The notes below the pieces were generated by a model that worked only from the letters and a program-made list of their open reading frames with translations, searched no databases and was not told the DNA's origin. Shown here one piece after another: positions 12,036-22,842 of a stretch of DNA of 64,000 nt. The DNA is from Bimuria novae-zelandiae CBS 107.79 (Eukaryota > Ascomycota > Dothideomycetes > Pleosporales > Didymosphaeriaceae): positions 949,087 through 1,013,086 of the forward strand of contig ML976658.1 in the NCBI GenBank assembly GCA_010015655.1, read 5' to 3'. The translations under genes were made by a program, and so were the position numbers. Every line of letters starts with the position of its first letter. Position 1 is the stretch's first letter.

Positions 12036-13307
12036 ATGTCCAAGTCCGCAGAGATGTCTAGTCCCCACGCAATTGCAGAGCAGCCAATTAAGAAGGAGAA
12101 AAAAGACAAGAAAGAGCGAAAGGAAAAGAAGCGCAATGCACAGGAAGCGACAGAAGCCGTCGACAGTGGGGAAGATGAAATGGCCTCCAAGAAGCGCAAG
12201 AGAGACATCCTACCCGACGAGATAGAAATCGACGTCTCCCTCCCCGAACCCGCCTCCAAGAAAGCCGCACGCAAAGCCAAAAAAGCGAAGACGCACCCCA
12301 CACCCACAACCGACACCCCAGCCGCCGATGGCGCAGACGCCAAAACCGAAGCCAAAGACAAGGACGGCAAGCCCTCGGACTTCAGCATCTGGATCGGCAA
12401 TCTGCCCTGGTCAGCCACCAAGGAGACGCTGCGCACCTTCTTGACCGAAAATGCCGAAATCAAAAACGACGAGATTACTAGGATCCACATGCCTGCGCCC
12501 AAAGCACCCCCGCGCCCGAACTGGACCGACGCGAAACCCCAAAACAAGGGCTTCGCGTACGTCGACTTCGCCACCCAGCTCGCCATGTACAGCGCCATCG
12601 CCCTCACCGAGACGCGTATGGACCGCCGACCCCTACTCATCAAGAACGCGAAGAACTTCGAGGGCCGTCCGGAGAAGCCGAAGGAGGCGGAAACGCACAT
12701 CGACACCGATGGCAGGATTAACGGCAAGCTGCCTAGCAAGAAGGTGTTCGTCGGAAACCTGGGCTTCGAGACGAGCAAGGAGGATCTCAAGGCGCATTTC
12801 AAGCCGTGCGGCGCGGTTGAGAATATACACATGGCGACGTTCGAGGACACGGGCAAGTGCAAGGGGTACGCATGGGTGACGTTTGAAGATGTAGAGGCTG
12901 CCACTGCGGCGGTCAAGGGATACGTGTACAGGAAGGACCACTCCAAGCCTGAGAAGAAAGCTGCGGATGACGAGGAGGAAGAGGAGACGGGTGAGAAGAG
13001 CAAGAAGCGCAAGTACAAGCTCAACAAGCTTCTTGGGCGCGACCTCCGATGCGAATTCGCCGAGGACTCCACCACGAGGTACCAGAAGCGCTTTGGAAAG
13101 GAGAAGCCTGAAGACGGCGGGGCAGAAGGCGAACAAGGCAGTTTCCGCCGCCAGCAAAGAAGCGGCAAGCCCTTTACGCCCAGGAACAACTTCCGAGAGC
13201 GCAAAGTCGATCCGCGCCAGATTGCTCCCGGTGCTGCGCACACAAACGCGCCGAGGGCATCTGCCGCCATTGTAAAGAGCGAGGGCAAGAAGACTACATT
13301 TGACTGA
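12036..13307 (+). CDS. nop13: Nop13-like nucleolar RNA-binding protein with two RRMs
   Basis: Predicted nucleolar protein of pre-ribosomal particles. A lysine/glutamate-rich N-terminus (KKEKKDKKERKEKKR, nucleolar-targeting style) precedes RRM1 from about residue 116 (SIWIGNLPWSA as RNP2, KGFAYVDF as RNP1) and RRM2 from about residue 235 (KVFVGNLGF, KGYAWVTF). An arginine/glycine-poor basic tail follows. The start at 12036 (context CAACAATGT) is preferred over an in-frame ATG at 11985, because MSKSAEMSS fits the family and the upstream stretch looks like 5' leader. One exon, 423 residues. The stop is about 110 bp from the convergent protease gene. Confidence 0.85.
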   Translation: MSKSAEMSSPHAIAEQPIKKEKKDKKERKEKKRNAQEATEAVDSGEDEMASKKRKRDILPDEIEIDVSLPEPASKKAARKAKKAKTHPTPTTDTPAADGADAKTEAKDKDGKPSDFSIWIGNLPWSATKETLRTFLTENAEIKNDEITRIHMPAPKAPPRPNWTDAKPQNKGFAYVDFATQLAMYSAIALTETRMDRRPLLIKNAKNFEGRPEKPKEAETHIDTDGRINGKLPSKKVFVGNLGFETSKEDLKAHFKPCGAVENIHMATFEDTGKCKGYAWVTFEDVEAATAAVKGYVYRKDHSKPEKKAADDEEEEETGEKSKKRKYKLNKLLGRDLRCEFAEDSTTRYQKRFGKEKPEDGGAEGEQGSFRRQQRSGKPFTPRNNFRERKVDPRQIAPGAAHTNAPRASAAIVKSEGKKTTFD

Positions 13308-13417
13308 GACACTATCCGTCTTGCATGGCACATAAGAGTCTTGTTGTTCATGATACCCACGTATACCAATGCATCTTCAACTCCCTACCACCCCCTTCCT
13401 ATCCAACCTCTAGGTCC

Positions 13418-14881
13418 TCACTTCGGCGCCGCCACATTCTGCTTCCCCTCAACGCGCTGCACAACACCCAGCCTCTTCTTCCCCTGATCAAACACAGCAT
13501 ACACGCCCTTCAACCATGTATCCCCCAAAATATCAAACGTGCTATCGCCCCTCGACTGGATCCCGCCATACTGCATCCCACCCCCGCACTTCGCGAACCC
13601 AAAGTCCTCCTTCTGAATCTCAAACTGCTTATCGCCAACCGCGACCGTAACTTTCGGCATTTTCGCCGCCGGCGTATCCAGGGGATACACCCATCCCTGG
13701 ACCTTCTTATCGAACTTCGCACCCGGGATCTTGTCGTAGATGGCTTTACACAGGGCGTCGTCGACGAGCGCGAGCGTCGTGCCTGTATCCGCAATCGCCG
13801 TATTGCCCTTCCTCTTCACGACCTCGCCGTCCACCGTCGCAGACTCCGATTTAAACTGCCAGGACCCCCTGCTCGTATCGATGGGGACGTAGTGAATCGC
13901 GCCGCCGCACCGCGCCACCACGTCCTCGTCTATATACCCAAACGTGAAGAAGCTCTCGCCGTGGTCCGCCTCGTCGTTATCCCGCCAGCTCCCCAGGCAG
14001 CACGTAAACAGCTCTTCCCCCTCTTCGATATCCTCCTGCTCGATCATGCTCTCGACTGGGGTAGACACTTTCTTGGGTTTCACCGTGTTGATAGTGCCGA
14101 AGGCGAGGCCGAGAAGCCCGTCGCCGGCGCCTTTTGAGAACTCCGGCGAGAGCTGGGCGGCGAGCTCGATGGCTTGGTTTTCGATGGTGAGGCCGCCGAG
14201 CGTGACGTTGTCGGTGCCGACGATGCCAGAGGCGGTGCTGCCGTCGCCGTAGCGGATGCGCCAGGAGGCGCGGGGGAGCTTTTTAAAAGTTGATGAGGCC
14301 TTAGGGTTGAAGATGTTGTGGGAGGAGAGGCCCGCGGATTGTGTGGGGGTGTCGAGTTCTGTGGACCAGAGCTATACGCTCCATTAGATATTATTACAGA
14401 GGTAGAGGGGAGAAGGGAGCTGGACGAGGGAGGAAGGGCGTACCCATAGATCCGAGCTCCCCGTGTCGAAATGCAGATTCAAAACTTGCGGTGGCGTGCC
14501 GATCTCCACGGGACACAGGTACATGGAATCGTTCACCTGGTCCTCGGCTTTGACCTCGCCTTTCTGCCCGTCCTCGTCGACTTTGCGGAGAACCGGCGTG
14601 GTTGACTTCTTGCTCTTGGGCTTGAAGAGGTTTTTGAAGGTCTTCGCTACTTCGGGGATCATTTGGTAGGGTCCCTCGGTCGTCGGGGCGAAGTCGTCTG
14701 TGGACCTCGTCAGCTCACTTCTCGCTTCATAACCTCTGCCCTCCTGGGTATGTGCAGAATAGGGGTGGGAATGGAAGGGGGGGTTACATTTCTTGAGCAA
14801 GCTTGCATAGCTCTTCAAGCCCTCCCTCTTACAGTCGAAATTCGGCTTCACATTAATCCTCTTCTGCTCGCGTCCGGGCAT
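13418..14881 (-). CDS. Pepsin-family aspartic protease (A1)
   Basis: Aspartic endopeptidase. Three exons: 14881-14788, 14697-14444 and 14371-13418, with introns of 90 and 72 bp and phases that agree; 433 residues. Both catalytic motifs are present: FDTGSSDLW before intron 2 and [13 protein letters not shown] in the C-terminal lobe. The flap region is [12 protein letters not shown]. The N-terminus ([21 protein letters not shown]) has no obvious hydrophobic signal peptide, unusual for a secreted pepsin. Either it is a non-secreted member, or a further 5' exon is missed. The frame stays open upstream to about 14980, but that sequence is basic rather than signal-like. Substrate cannot be told. 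Confidence 0.88.
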
Positions 14882-16946
14882 CTTGCCTATACTCCCTCTG
14901 CCTCGCGAACCAACTCTCTTACTCGGCCTCTTTACAGCTCTTCGCACACGACTTTTCTCCCGAGGGAGGCTCTCAAGCACACGCGGACTCGCGCTGATTG
15001 CAGCGTCCTCGTAAACGACGAGAGGGACGACGGCGAAGGCCTCGGGAGGCGCTGGATTAGGGGCTTTGCGACGGGAGGAACTCGAGGGGTGCGGTGCGTG
15101 CGATTTACGGGGGATGGGGTCAAGGGGGATGCGCGTTGGGCAGCAGGGGCGGAACGTGCTGGTAGATAGTCAGTATGAGCATGGTGCGGTGGGGAGTTTG
15201 GGGAGGCGCACGCTGGTGCGAGGGTCTATGCTGTTTGTACAATTTAAAATGAAAGAGTGGTAGGAATGACTCGTATAGGTTGCTTGGGATTAGAGGAGTA
15301 CGTGGAGGGATGTCGGGTGCAAGTGATGCTGGGTTCGAGGGATGGCGGGATGAGATGGGGATGGGGGAACTGGGGAGGTGGTGCCTGCCGTGTCCGGTAT
15401 CGTATGAACATCTTGGGGGGAAGGCAATAGCGTGTCGTTGTAAACAGGCAGGAGGGAACGAGGTAGACCAAGACCTACATCCGCACATTCGAAGTATTGG
15501 GTCATGCACTCTCTATTGTGGCTCGCGATTACTCTGCAAGTCTGCTCTTGGGAGATTCATCTTTTTAAACTTTCACTTCTCGTTTCGTATTCTCCGCTAC
15601 GTCCCACGAGTCGATACTGAAGCTCAATTTGCAGCATTGGATTCCTGCGGCGCCGGCTTCTTCTCCGCCAATACCTTGATTCTCTGAAAGGCCTTCTGCC
15701 TAGGCTTATACTCGTTGAGGAAGTGGCAGTGTGCTAAGCAGCGATACTTGGCCGTCATGCTATATACTTCGAATTAACCGTAGACTGCGGGTGCCGCCTT
15801 TTATCTTTTCCGTACGGCTGCAGTTCCTAAACAGATCTACAATTGGAGGTTGCCTTTGCCGGTGAACGGACACCCAGCAAAGTAGCGCCAGCCTGGAGAG
15901 ACTCATCGACTCATGGACTTGTCTTCTTATCTTCTTATCTGATTGGAAAGCTGATTTGATCAACGGCTTGGTCGCCTTTGACACTTATACGGAGAAATAA
16001 AGAAGTTCCTATCAATTGCGTGAACGTCGGTAGCCGTCCCACCGCATCCACCTACTTACGAGACCTCTCAAAGCGCAGACCGATTTGGTCGCAATAACTG
16101 TGCCAGTGCATACTCCGTCGTTTTCCCGAACCTGATTGTGAAGGGCAATATCTGTAGGTAGGTGTTCCATGTATTGTTTAATGCCCCGCTTCGATGCCTC
16201 ATCCTACAAACGGGTTTTATTGAGTGACTTAGCTAGGCTTGAATCTCTCCGGAAAATAGACGAGGCGGTTTTTCGCCTAAAGCTCAAGGCTGGCGATACA
16301 ATACTGCGTTAGCGATCGAAGTTTAGCTCATGTATTACCTATCCTAGGGTTACTTAATACGTTTTCTACTGTAAACTCTATTCTCTATGGTCCACTTCTA
16401 TCTATCTATACGCGAGAGGTGCGAAATCGCTTATTTCCAGTACTCCGCCTCTCGCGTAAAGATAAAAGTTGGCCATAGGGACTAGAGTAAATAGCAGTGT
16501 GTTACCCCAGGACGAGTAATACAGCGGCCAACTTCAGCTGTACGCGAGAGACCGCACAGAGGATTGGTGACAGATCACGGCGGCGGACCTGCGTTTTCTT
16601 TGCTACAATGTCTCGTCTTGTAAGCAGAAACACTTGAGCATACTCAAATAGATAGCACGTATTAGATCTATTCATCTCTACGATACTTTTTGGTGGCGAA
16701 AAGTTATCCCGCCTTCTTAGGGTGCGGGGAGCATGCGATATCGAAAGAGGGGCGCACAAAACGGGAGAAAATTTTCGCTGTGCATAGCGTAAGCGCGCTA
16801 TGGTACCCGAGACTCCCACCACCAATCACCCACACTTCTTTTGATGACTTTTTCTGCCGTCATAGCGTCCCTCTTACAAAGTGAGACGTGCTGACATGCA
16901 TATATAAGAAAATTTCTAACATACTTCTATCAATCAAGAAACACAC
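14882..16946. other. Two-kilobase gene-poor stretch upstream of the tRNA gene
   Basis: No protein-like frame is visible. Inverted-repeat structure at 16409-16550 is listed separately. The rest holds nothing I can support. Confidence 0.5.
16409..16550. repeat. Nested inverted repeats sharing TACGCGAGAG motif
   Basis: The motif TACGCGAGAG occurs at about 16409, in reverse orientation at 16449-16458, and again forward at 16541-16550. The second and third copies extend into a longer imperfect palindrome: CTCTCGCGTAAAG...AAGTTGGCC on the left, and GGCCAACTT...GTACGCGAGAG on the right. Possible small non-autonomous element; no target duplication was confirmed. Confidence 0.6.
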
Positions 16947-17061
16947 GGCCATGTGGCCCAATGGCAAGGCGCTTGACTACGATTTGGTCTTGTATGCGTT
17001 CAAAGCCCTACAAACTCGTCAGTATATCAAGAGATTCCAGGTTCGACCCCTGGCATGGTCA
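16947..17061 (+). tRNA. tRNA-Arg (anticodon ACG) with 43-nt intron
   Basis: Acceptor stem GGCCATG pairs with CATGGTC (one G-U pair). The D arm contains TGGCCCAATGGCAAGG, which also reads as the A box. The anticodon stem CTTGA pairs with TCAAG at 17027-17031. Loop CTACGA places ACG at 16979-16981, and a 43-nt intron (16983-17025) sits after position 37, the canonical place for nuclear tRNA introns. The T arm is CCAGG-TTCGACC-CCTGG (B box). Discriminator base A is at 17061, followed by a seven-T run at 17068-17074, typical for RNA polymerase III termination. Confidence 0.9.
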
Positions 17062-17067
17062 AAATAG

Positions 17068-17074
17068 TTTTTTT
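17068..17074 (+). terminator. RNA polymerase III T-run terminator of tRNA-Arg
   Basis: Seven consecutive T residues begin seven bases after the tRNA 3' end. Confidence 0.7.
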
Positions 17075-17346
17075 GTATTTGAACAAAGTGTTGTGGTTTC
17101 CGGGGCCCCGACAAGCTGGGTGAACATTCGCGCATGTGACCACTTTTTTGCAATAACACTCAACACGACTAGCGAGCGCGTCTGGCGTAGCAGGAACAAC
17201 ACCCAAACACCTCTTCCCATGCGCCTGCATGATCTGAGTCACGATGGTAGCTGTCAATGGTCCTGCCAATGAATTGGCGCCTACTTGATAGTTGCTGCTG
17301 CCTGGCTCTCCGCTCTCCACATCCATCACCCACGAAACCCACAACA

Positions 17347-18171
17347 ATGCCAAATAGCGCGAAGAGCACACCAAAGTCGGTAGCACCCACGTTCGCGCAG
17401 TATGCCGCCGAGGACTTTGTCCAAGGCGCGGGTGTCGCTATCTTCCACATCGCATCTGAGCGCGTGGTGGTTTGCAGCGCCGTAGACAGACGCATGGGGA
17501 AATACTACTTTTTGCCTAAAGGGCGGAGGGATGCGGGGGAAGATACGCGGGTGGGCGCTGAGAGGGAGGGCTTTGAAGAGGTACAAAACATTCTCTATCT
17601 ACAAGCTACATCCAAGCTTGTATCAAAATCTTTTGGAACAATGTGCTGATCATGCTGTGTGCAGTCAGGCTACCGTAACAGGTTGCTGCCGCTCCCAACA
17701 ATTCACCACCAACCGCAAGCGCACCCGCGAATCACGGCGCCACCCATGACCGCAGAGCCCGTTTGGATACAAATGATGCCTCTGGTGCGCCATACGAAGC
17801 AGTATCTGCTGTTCTGGTACATTGCGGAGACGCTTCCTCCAGATCTCGAGCCTCTCCTCGTGTCTAAGCCCGACGAGCCGTATAAGCCGCCTCCGCCATA
17901 CCCTGTCGGCCTGACATTGAAGCAAAGGCTAGCGATGGAACCAGAAGGATACGAGCCTGTGCACCACGAAGGGACGGGTGTTGATGAGGAGGAGCAAGCG
18001 TATGAGAGTCATTTGGTAAATATTGAAGAGGCGATGATGTTGTTGGGAGGGACCAGCAGTGTCATGGCTGATGTGGTGAGGAGAGGCTGGGAGGGAATAC
18101 AGAGAAGACAGAAGTTGGAAGAAGAAGAGGCGGGAGGTCCGGCAGTGGAGAGCCCGGAGCAGGTCGGTTGA
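17347..18171 (+). CDS. Nudix hydrolase
   Basis: Hydrolase of nucleoside diphosphates linked to another moiety; the substrate cannot be told. Two exons: 17347-17580 and 17665-18171 (intron 84 bp, GTACAA...GCAG, phase 0), 246 residues. The spliced Nudix box is GRRDAGEDTRVGAEREGFEE followed by SGY, matching G-x5-E-x7-R-E-x2-E-E-x-G. The intron cuts the box just after its last glutamates, so the catalytic helix is complete only after splicing. N-terminal segment VAIFHIASERVVVCS fits the first Nudix strands. The C-terminus is acidic and low-complexity. The start at 17347 (ACAACAATGCC) is the first ATG with family-like sequence. Confidence 0.87.
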
Positions 18172-20879
18172 GGCTGGAGGGCATCTCTATATCGACTGTG
18201 ATAGTGTCGATCTTTAGGATCCGGAGCAGTGAGGGCACGAAAGCACAATCGAGCATACTGAGGAGAGGTCTTGACTGGGCGGCGGCTGTGGGTTCTAGAT
18301 GCCGTGTGCTCGCTTTACTAGACTACACTGTCACAACATGAGAACGTGGATAGACTTAGAGTAATTTGTGTTTCCATCTTTTAGTTGTGTGCAACTCACC
18401 ATACGAATTCTCATCTATGGGTTGTGACACTGCGTTGTTGCACTGGATTTTCGCAATCGTACACCGCCGATGATTGCTTATCCCTCTCTAGTCCATGCGT
18501 TCATCCCTGTAAGAGTGCTCGATGCGCAACCCTACTATCCACACATGCATTGTAGTTGCACCCGATTGACGACAGGCAAAGGCAACCGAGACACTGATAC
18601 CGAAGCAAGCACAACAGCCAGCAGGCGAATTTTCCCACCGGTTAGCTCATCCGACATACTCCCCCATGCTCCAGGTATAATCGTTCATGTTATAGCTGAG
18701 ACCGAGCTAGGACTCGGTGCTTGTACGTTTGCGTCGGTAGAACTCTCGTTGGCAAACGCAACACGAGAGCACGCTGTTGCTACCACATTGGGGATGCGTT
18801 GGAGAGCCGAAGAGGTTTCCGTACGAGGTGCAGGATTCCTTGAAACCAGGGCGTCTGGATCGACTCCGTCCTCAGCCAACGCATGAGTAAGACTTCGCGT
18901 TGCGTCGAAACAAAGTGTTGGGCGGCTTTGCCGCGCCCATCCCACGTATCTGCACTATTTCGATAGTGTCGTGTACCAGCTGGACGCATGTACGGATGAG
19001 TATCCGAAGGAGTGCATGCGATCCTTGCGACGACATTGCTCTCTGAATCTTGCTCGCGAGACCTCTGCGTAGATAGGAGGGCATACCACATTCGTCAGGT
19101 GCGCAGCGCTCATCAATTGACCTTCCCTCTTCTCCAAGCATCCGACCCACATCTCGAAAGTAGCAAGCCTCGCCCTATCTCTTCTACCTCACTCAAGCCT
19201 CAAAATCTTAATTCATCCCCCATTACTCAAGCATTTGCCAGTCATCCTACCACGAGCACCCACGAGCTTTTATCCACTTCAGCCGCGTAAGTCTAGACCG
19301 CGCCTCCGGTTGGCTGCGTGTCGACAGGGGTGTTTGCACCCGACCCTGGCTGCAGTGCAGATACGCCGGTACTTCAGCACGCGTACCAGGTGCGTGTGAT
19401 GTCAACAATTACACCATGAGTGGTAGCGAGACGGTGTGACAACGTGCGATTGCGGGGTTCATTTAGAAGTTATTGAGGAGGACTGTGCTTTGTGGGGAAG
19501 TAGATTGTAAACTCGTATTGGCGCCGTGGAGGGAGGCGGTTGTGGTAGCGAGGGAGTTGGAGGGGAGGCGGGGATTGAGAGGCAGGGTAGGTTGTTGGAT
19601 GGGTAGCTGGATTAGGAAATCGACGATGGCGGATTGTGATCTGTCTTGGCGGTAATTTGGAGTTGAATGGGGGGCTGCCTTGGAATGAATTGAAGTAGTG
19701 GGCATGTGAGCAAAATGGCTCATGTTCATGATGCTGGTAGGTATTATATTGCTGTAGTGACGATTTATCTACGATCATCATGATGGTTTTCGCCGCTCCT
19801 GCCGCAGTGATCGGCTGAGTCGCAAAATTTTCAAGGTTTTGGAAAGCTGTTCTTGAGCAGGAGTCGGTGGGGAAGCTCGCAGGAAGTTGACGGGAAAGGC
19901 GGCGAGCCAGTCGAAACCTCACCTTCAGCCGCACCTTCCTTCGCCAACTCACCCATGCTATACGCCCATATTCACATGCAGTCTCAATCTTCATCTTCGC
20001 CTTGATACCCCACGCCAGCGCACACTCGGCCACATCCGAGGTACCTCTCCCAAGTACCTTCCACGTACGCACCATCCTCCGAAGTGACACAACCCTATCT
20101 ATCGCACAGGGTATAATCCTCCATGGCGCACTACGACCAGCTTCCTAAAGCGCGCATAGATAGGACCGTAGGCCTTAGATCTAGATCTGGCATCCTTCCG
20201 ACACTGATGCTAGTTCGGACTCTCACGCGGCTGCGCCACACCCGGGCATGATCTCGGTCTCGCGCTCCATCGCGCACTTCGCTTGCGCGGAGCCTGCTGC
20301 GCGCGCTGATCATTGATGCTTGTTTATCGAACGCCTTGCACTTGTTTCGAGCCTTGTTTTTAGCTGTCGGAGTAAGCAGTTTGTAAAGTGGGCGGAAGGC
20401 GGAGAGGGCGACCTATGCTTTTGGGGATTCCGAAGTCCTGGGTTAAACAATGCAAAGGTAATGCAGAAGAGCAAATATGACGCAGATGCACGGTGTCCGG
20501 ACATGCCATGCACAAAGGAACCAAGATGCGACTATATGCGCCAGCAGGCCATGTAGATTGCTCGGCATGTGCCGTGTCTCTATCTAGCCGTTCTGCTTCC
20601 CTTTCCCAGCCTCATACTGCCGTCATCTGCCCTGCCGTCACCGGGGGTCCCCTACAAGACAGTCCAAAACGGAGTCAAAGTGTAAAGGAAAGAATGAATT
20701 TTATACAAGAAAGGAGAAAAGATTGCGACATGGACAGAAGTATGTCATTAGATTCCCGCAGGTATAGCGATAACGTGTCATCACACTGACTTGATTGTGT
20801 ACGAGACTAGCAAGTCAAAGCGGAAGAACGCAAAGGGCGATGCGATGCGCTCATTAGGTAGCCATGAACGTGAACACGT
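18172..20879. other. Gene-poor stretch between Nudix and ferric reductase genes
   Basis: About 2.7 kb without a convincing gene. Open frames such as those near 18470-18886 and 19470-20090 have no recognisable domain, and their composition does not look coding. The ferric reductase ends at the right edge. Confidence 0.5.
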
Positions 20880-22842
20880 TTACCAGGAAAAGGACTCCTC
20901 GCGGAAGTCGACATTCCACTGGGTCTCGCGCTCGCGCACCGCGCGGCGGAGTTCGTCAGCAAGCGCACCAGTTCCGCAGGTCGTCACGCATGCTGAGCCA
21001 ATGCCCTCCATCATCTCCTGGTCAATGAGCGCCTGTACGTTGGGTCGACCAGGGAACATTTGTACGCTGGATGAGGGTGAGTGGATCTCCTTGGTGCTGC
21101 GAGGTCTCGTGACGAAGAGGAGGATCTTGAGAATCTCACGACGACGAGGCATCGACAGAATGTGGGTCATCCATGTGCGAATCCATTCAAGGTGTTCCGG
21201 AGACTGGATGATCCAGACCAGGGTCAGCCTTCGGGTGGCAGTGGTACCATTGGCGTAAGCAGCGACGATTTCGCGAACCTGAGGAACTTGATGCGTGATG
21301 CCGATACCCGCAGCCCAGAGCATGACTGTACCATAAGAGCTGAGATCTTCACCACCTGTGACATAGTGTTAGCATGCGTTGTGCGTAGATTGCTGGATAT
21401 AACATAGATTATTGGGGAACAAGGATCGGTACTTACCATATGGTCCCTCCACAAATGCCGAGCACGAGAACTTGCCGGCAGCAGAGAGATCGGCTTTCTT
21501 GTAGAGCTTCTCGGTGAAACCAGTGCGTCGGCGAATGATGTACGACATGCTTGTCTTGCGGGATTCGAGAATGTCTTGGCGGTTCATCGGAAGACCCTTT
21601 TCATCGGCAACCATGCTGCTATTGTTGAGATCCTCCTCTTCTTCGCTCCAAGCGACCGAGAATGGATGGTTGGTCCAAAGTCCGACAGACGGAATGTACA
21701 AGTAAGCGTGCTGACCAGGGCGGAAGGTCCAGGGGCGAGCCATGCGCACTGTGACGCGCAGCGCATCTCCAGGAAGGACCTCGACGTCGGCTTGAGTACC
21801 GCCGTTTCCAACGTTGCCTTTGACGAGGCGGAAGAAACGCCAGGCACGCTGCAGTTATTAGCAAGTTAGTTTTAATTGATGAATGCTTGCACATACCTCC
21901 ATACCCCAGAGGGCAACAACACCGTACATCATCCTCTGGTGCACCATGCCATCCAAGTGAACCCACACGCCACCGACAGCGACAGCTGCAGCGACAATGT
22001 GGCCATGCAAGAAGACCTCATAGAAGGAGTGGCGGACTGGAGATGGAGACTGGATCAAAAGGAAGACAAAGGCCACAGTGCCAATGAATCCAGTCATGAT
22101 GAAAGTGCTACCGGTGATCGATGCCTGAACAGCAGCCCATCCCTCTGCGCATGGTTAGATGAGGCTCTCGCTGTTGTGCTGAGGACTTACTGGTCATAAC
22201 CTTGCTAGCCATCCAAGCAACCGTGTGCGCAACGGCTTCAAGGACGACAATCCGTCCGAACCAACGGTGGATGAGGTTCATCGTGTCAAAGGAGATGCCA
22301 GTGAGCTTGATGACGGGGTTGTTGCGTCCAGCGAGAAGGAACAGGGGAATCATGTTGATGACGGCCATGACACCAGTGCGGTTCCGGAATTCTCCAGCCG
22401 CGGCCGAATAGCTCTGGCTCCAGTCAATCTTCCATACGCTCAGCCCGACATTGGTAGCAAAGTAGCCAACGAGCATAAAAGTCTGGAGACGGCTTGGTAG
22501 AGTGCCCACGTTGATGGCGGTCGAGAGCTTGAATTCGCGGTGGTGGCGTGTGCGGAAAAGCGGCGCATCCAGACAGTGCTTCCTGAAGCTGGCAAATAAG
22601 ACATTTGGTGTTGCAAAATACCTTTGGGTGTCGGTGTTCAGGCAGGCCAGAGTCCGTAGGTATTTGGAGAAGTGGAAAATGACCTGATAGAGGAAGAAGG
22701 TGCCCACGAACGCAACCCATATCCAGCCCAGGTAGTGCATCACGTTCAGGTTCTCGAGGGGAGCAGTCGGGTCCTCTTTCTGTCCACCACCAGCTCTCCG
22801 AGCGAGCGTCTCCATCACGGCATTGGCAGCAGGTGAAGCCAT
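20880..22842 (-). CDS. Ferric reductase transmembrane component (FRE family)
   Basis: Flavocytochrome that passes electrons from NADPH through FAD and haem across the membrane to reduce Fe(III) or Cu(II). Four exons: 22842-22191, 22144-21897, 21848-21437 and 21355-20880; introns of 46, 48 and 81 bp; 595 residues. N-terminal transmembrane helices (YLGWIWVAFVGTFFLYQVIF and later ones) carry the haem histidines in HRWFGRIVVLEAVAHTVAW and HGHIVAAAVAVGGVWVHLD. The FAD-binding motif is HPFSVAW, the NADPH-binding turn is VEGPYG, and the C-terminal NAD motif is CGTGALADELRRAV. There is no obvious signal peptide. Iron-responsive control is usual for the family; no site was confirmed here. Confidence 0.92.

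Noticed and set aside
11945..13369. 474-codon minus-strand frame opposite nop13
   Set aside because: Shadow frame caused by codon bias of the RRM gene on the other strand.
18470..18886. 138-codon open frame as a gene
   Set aside because: No domain, odd composition, no splice partners and no supporting neighbours.
20880..22842. Possible NADPH oxidase (Nox) instead of ferric reductase
   Set aside because: The long N-terminal extension and the motif style (HPFSVAW, GTGALADELRR) and 595-residue length fit fungal ferric reductases better.
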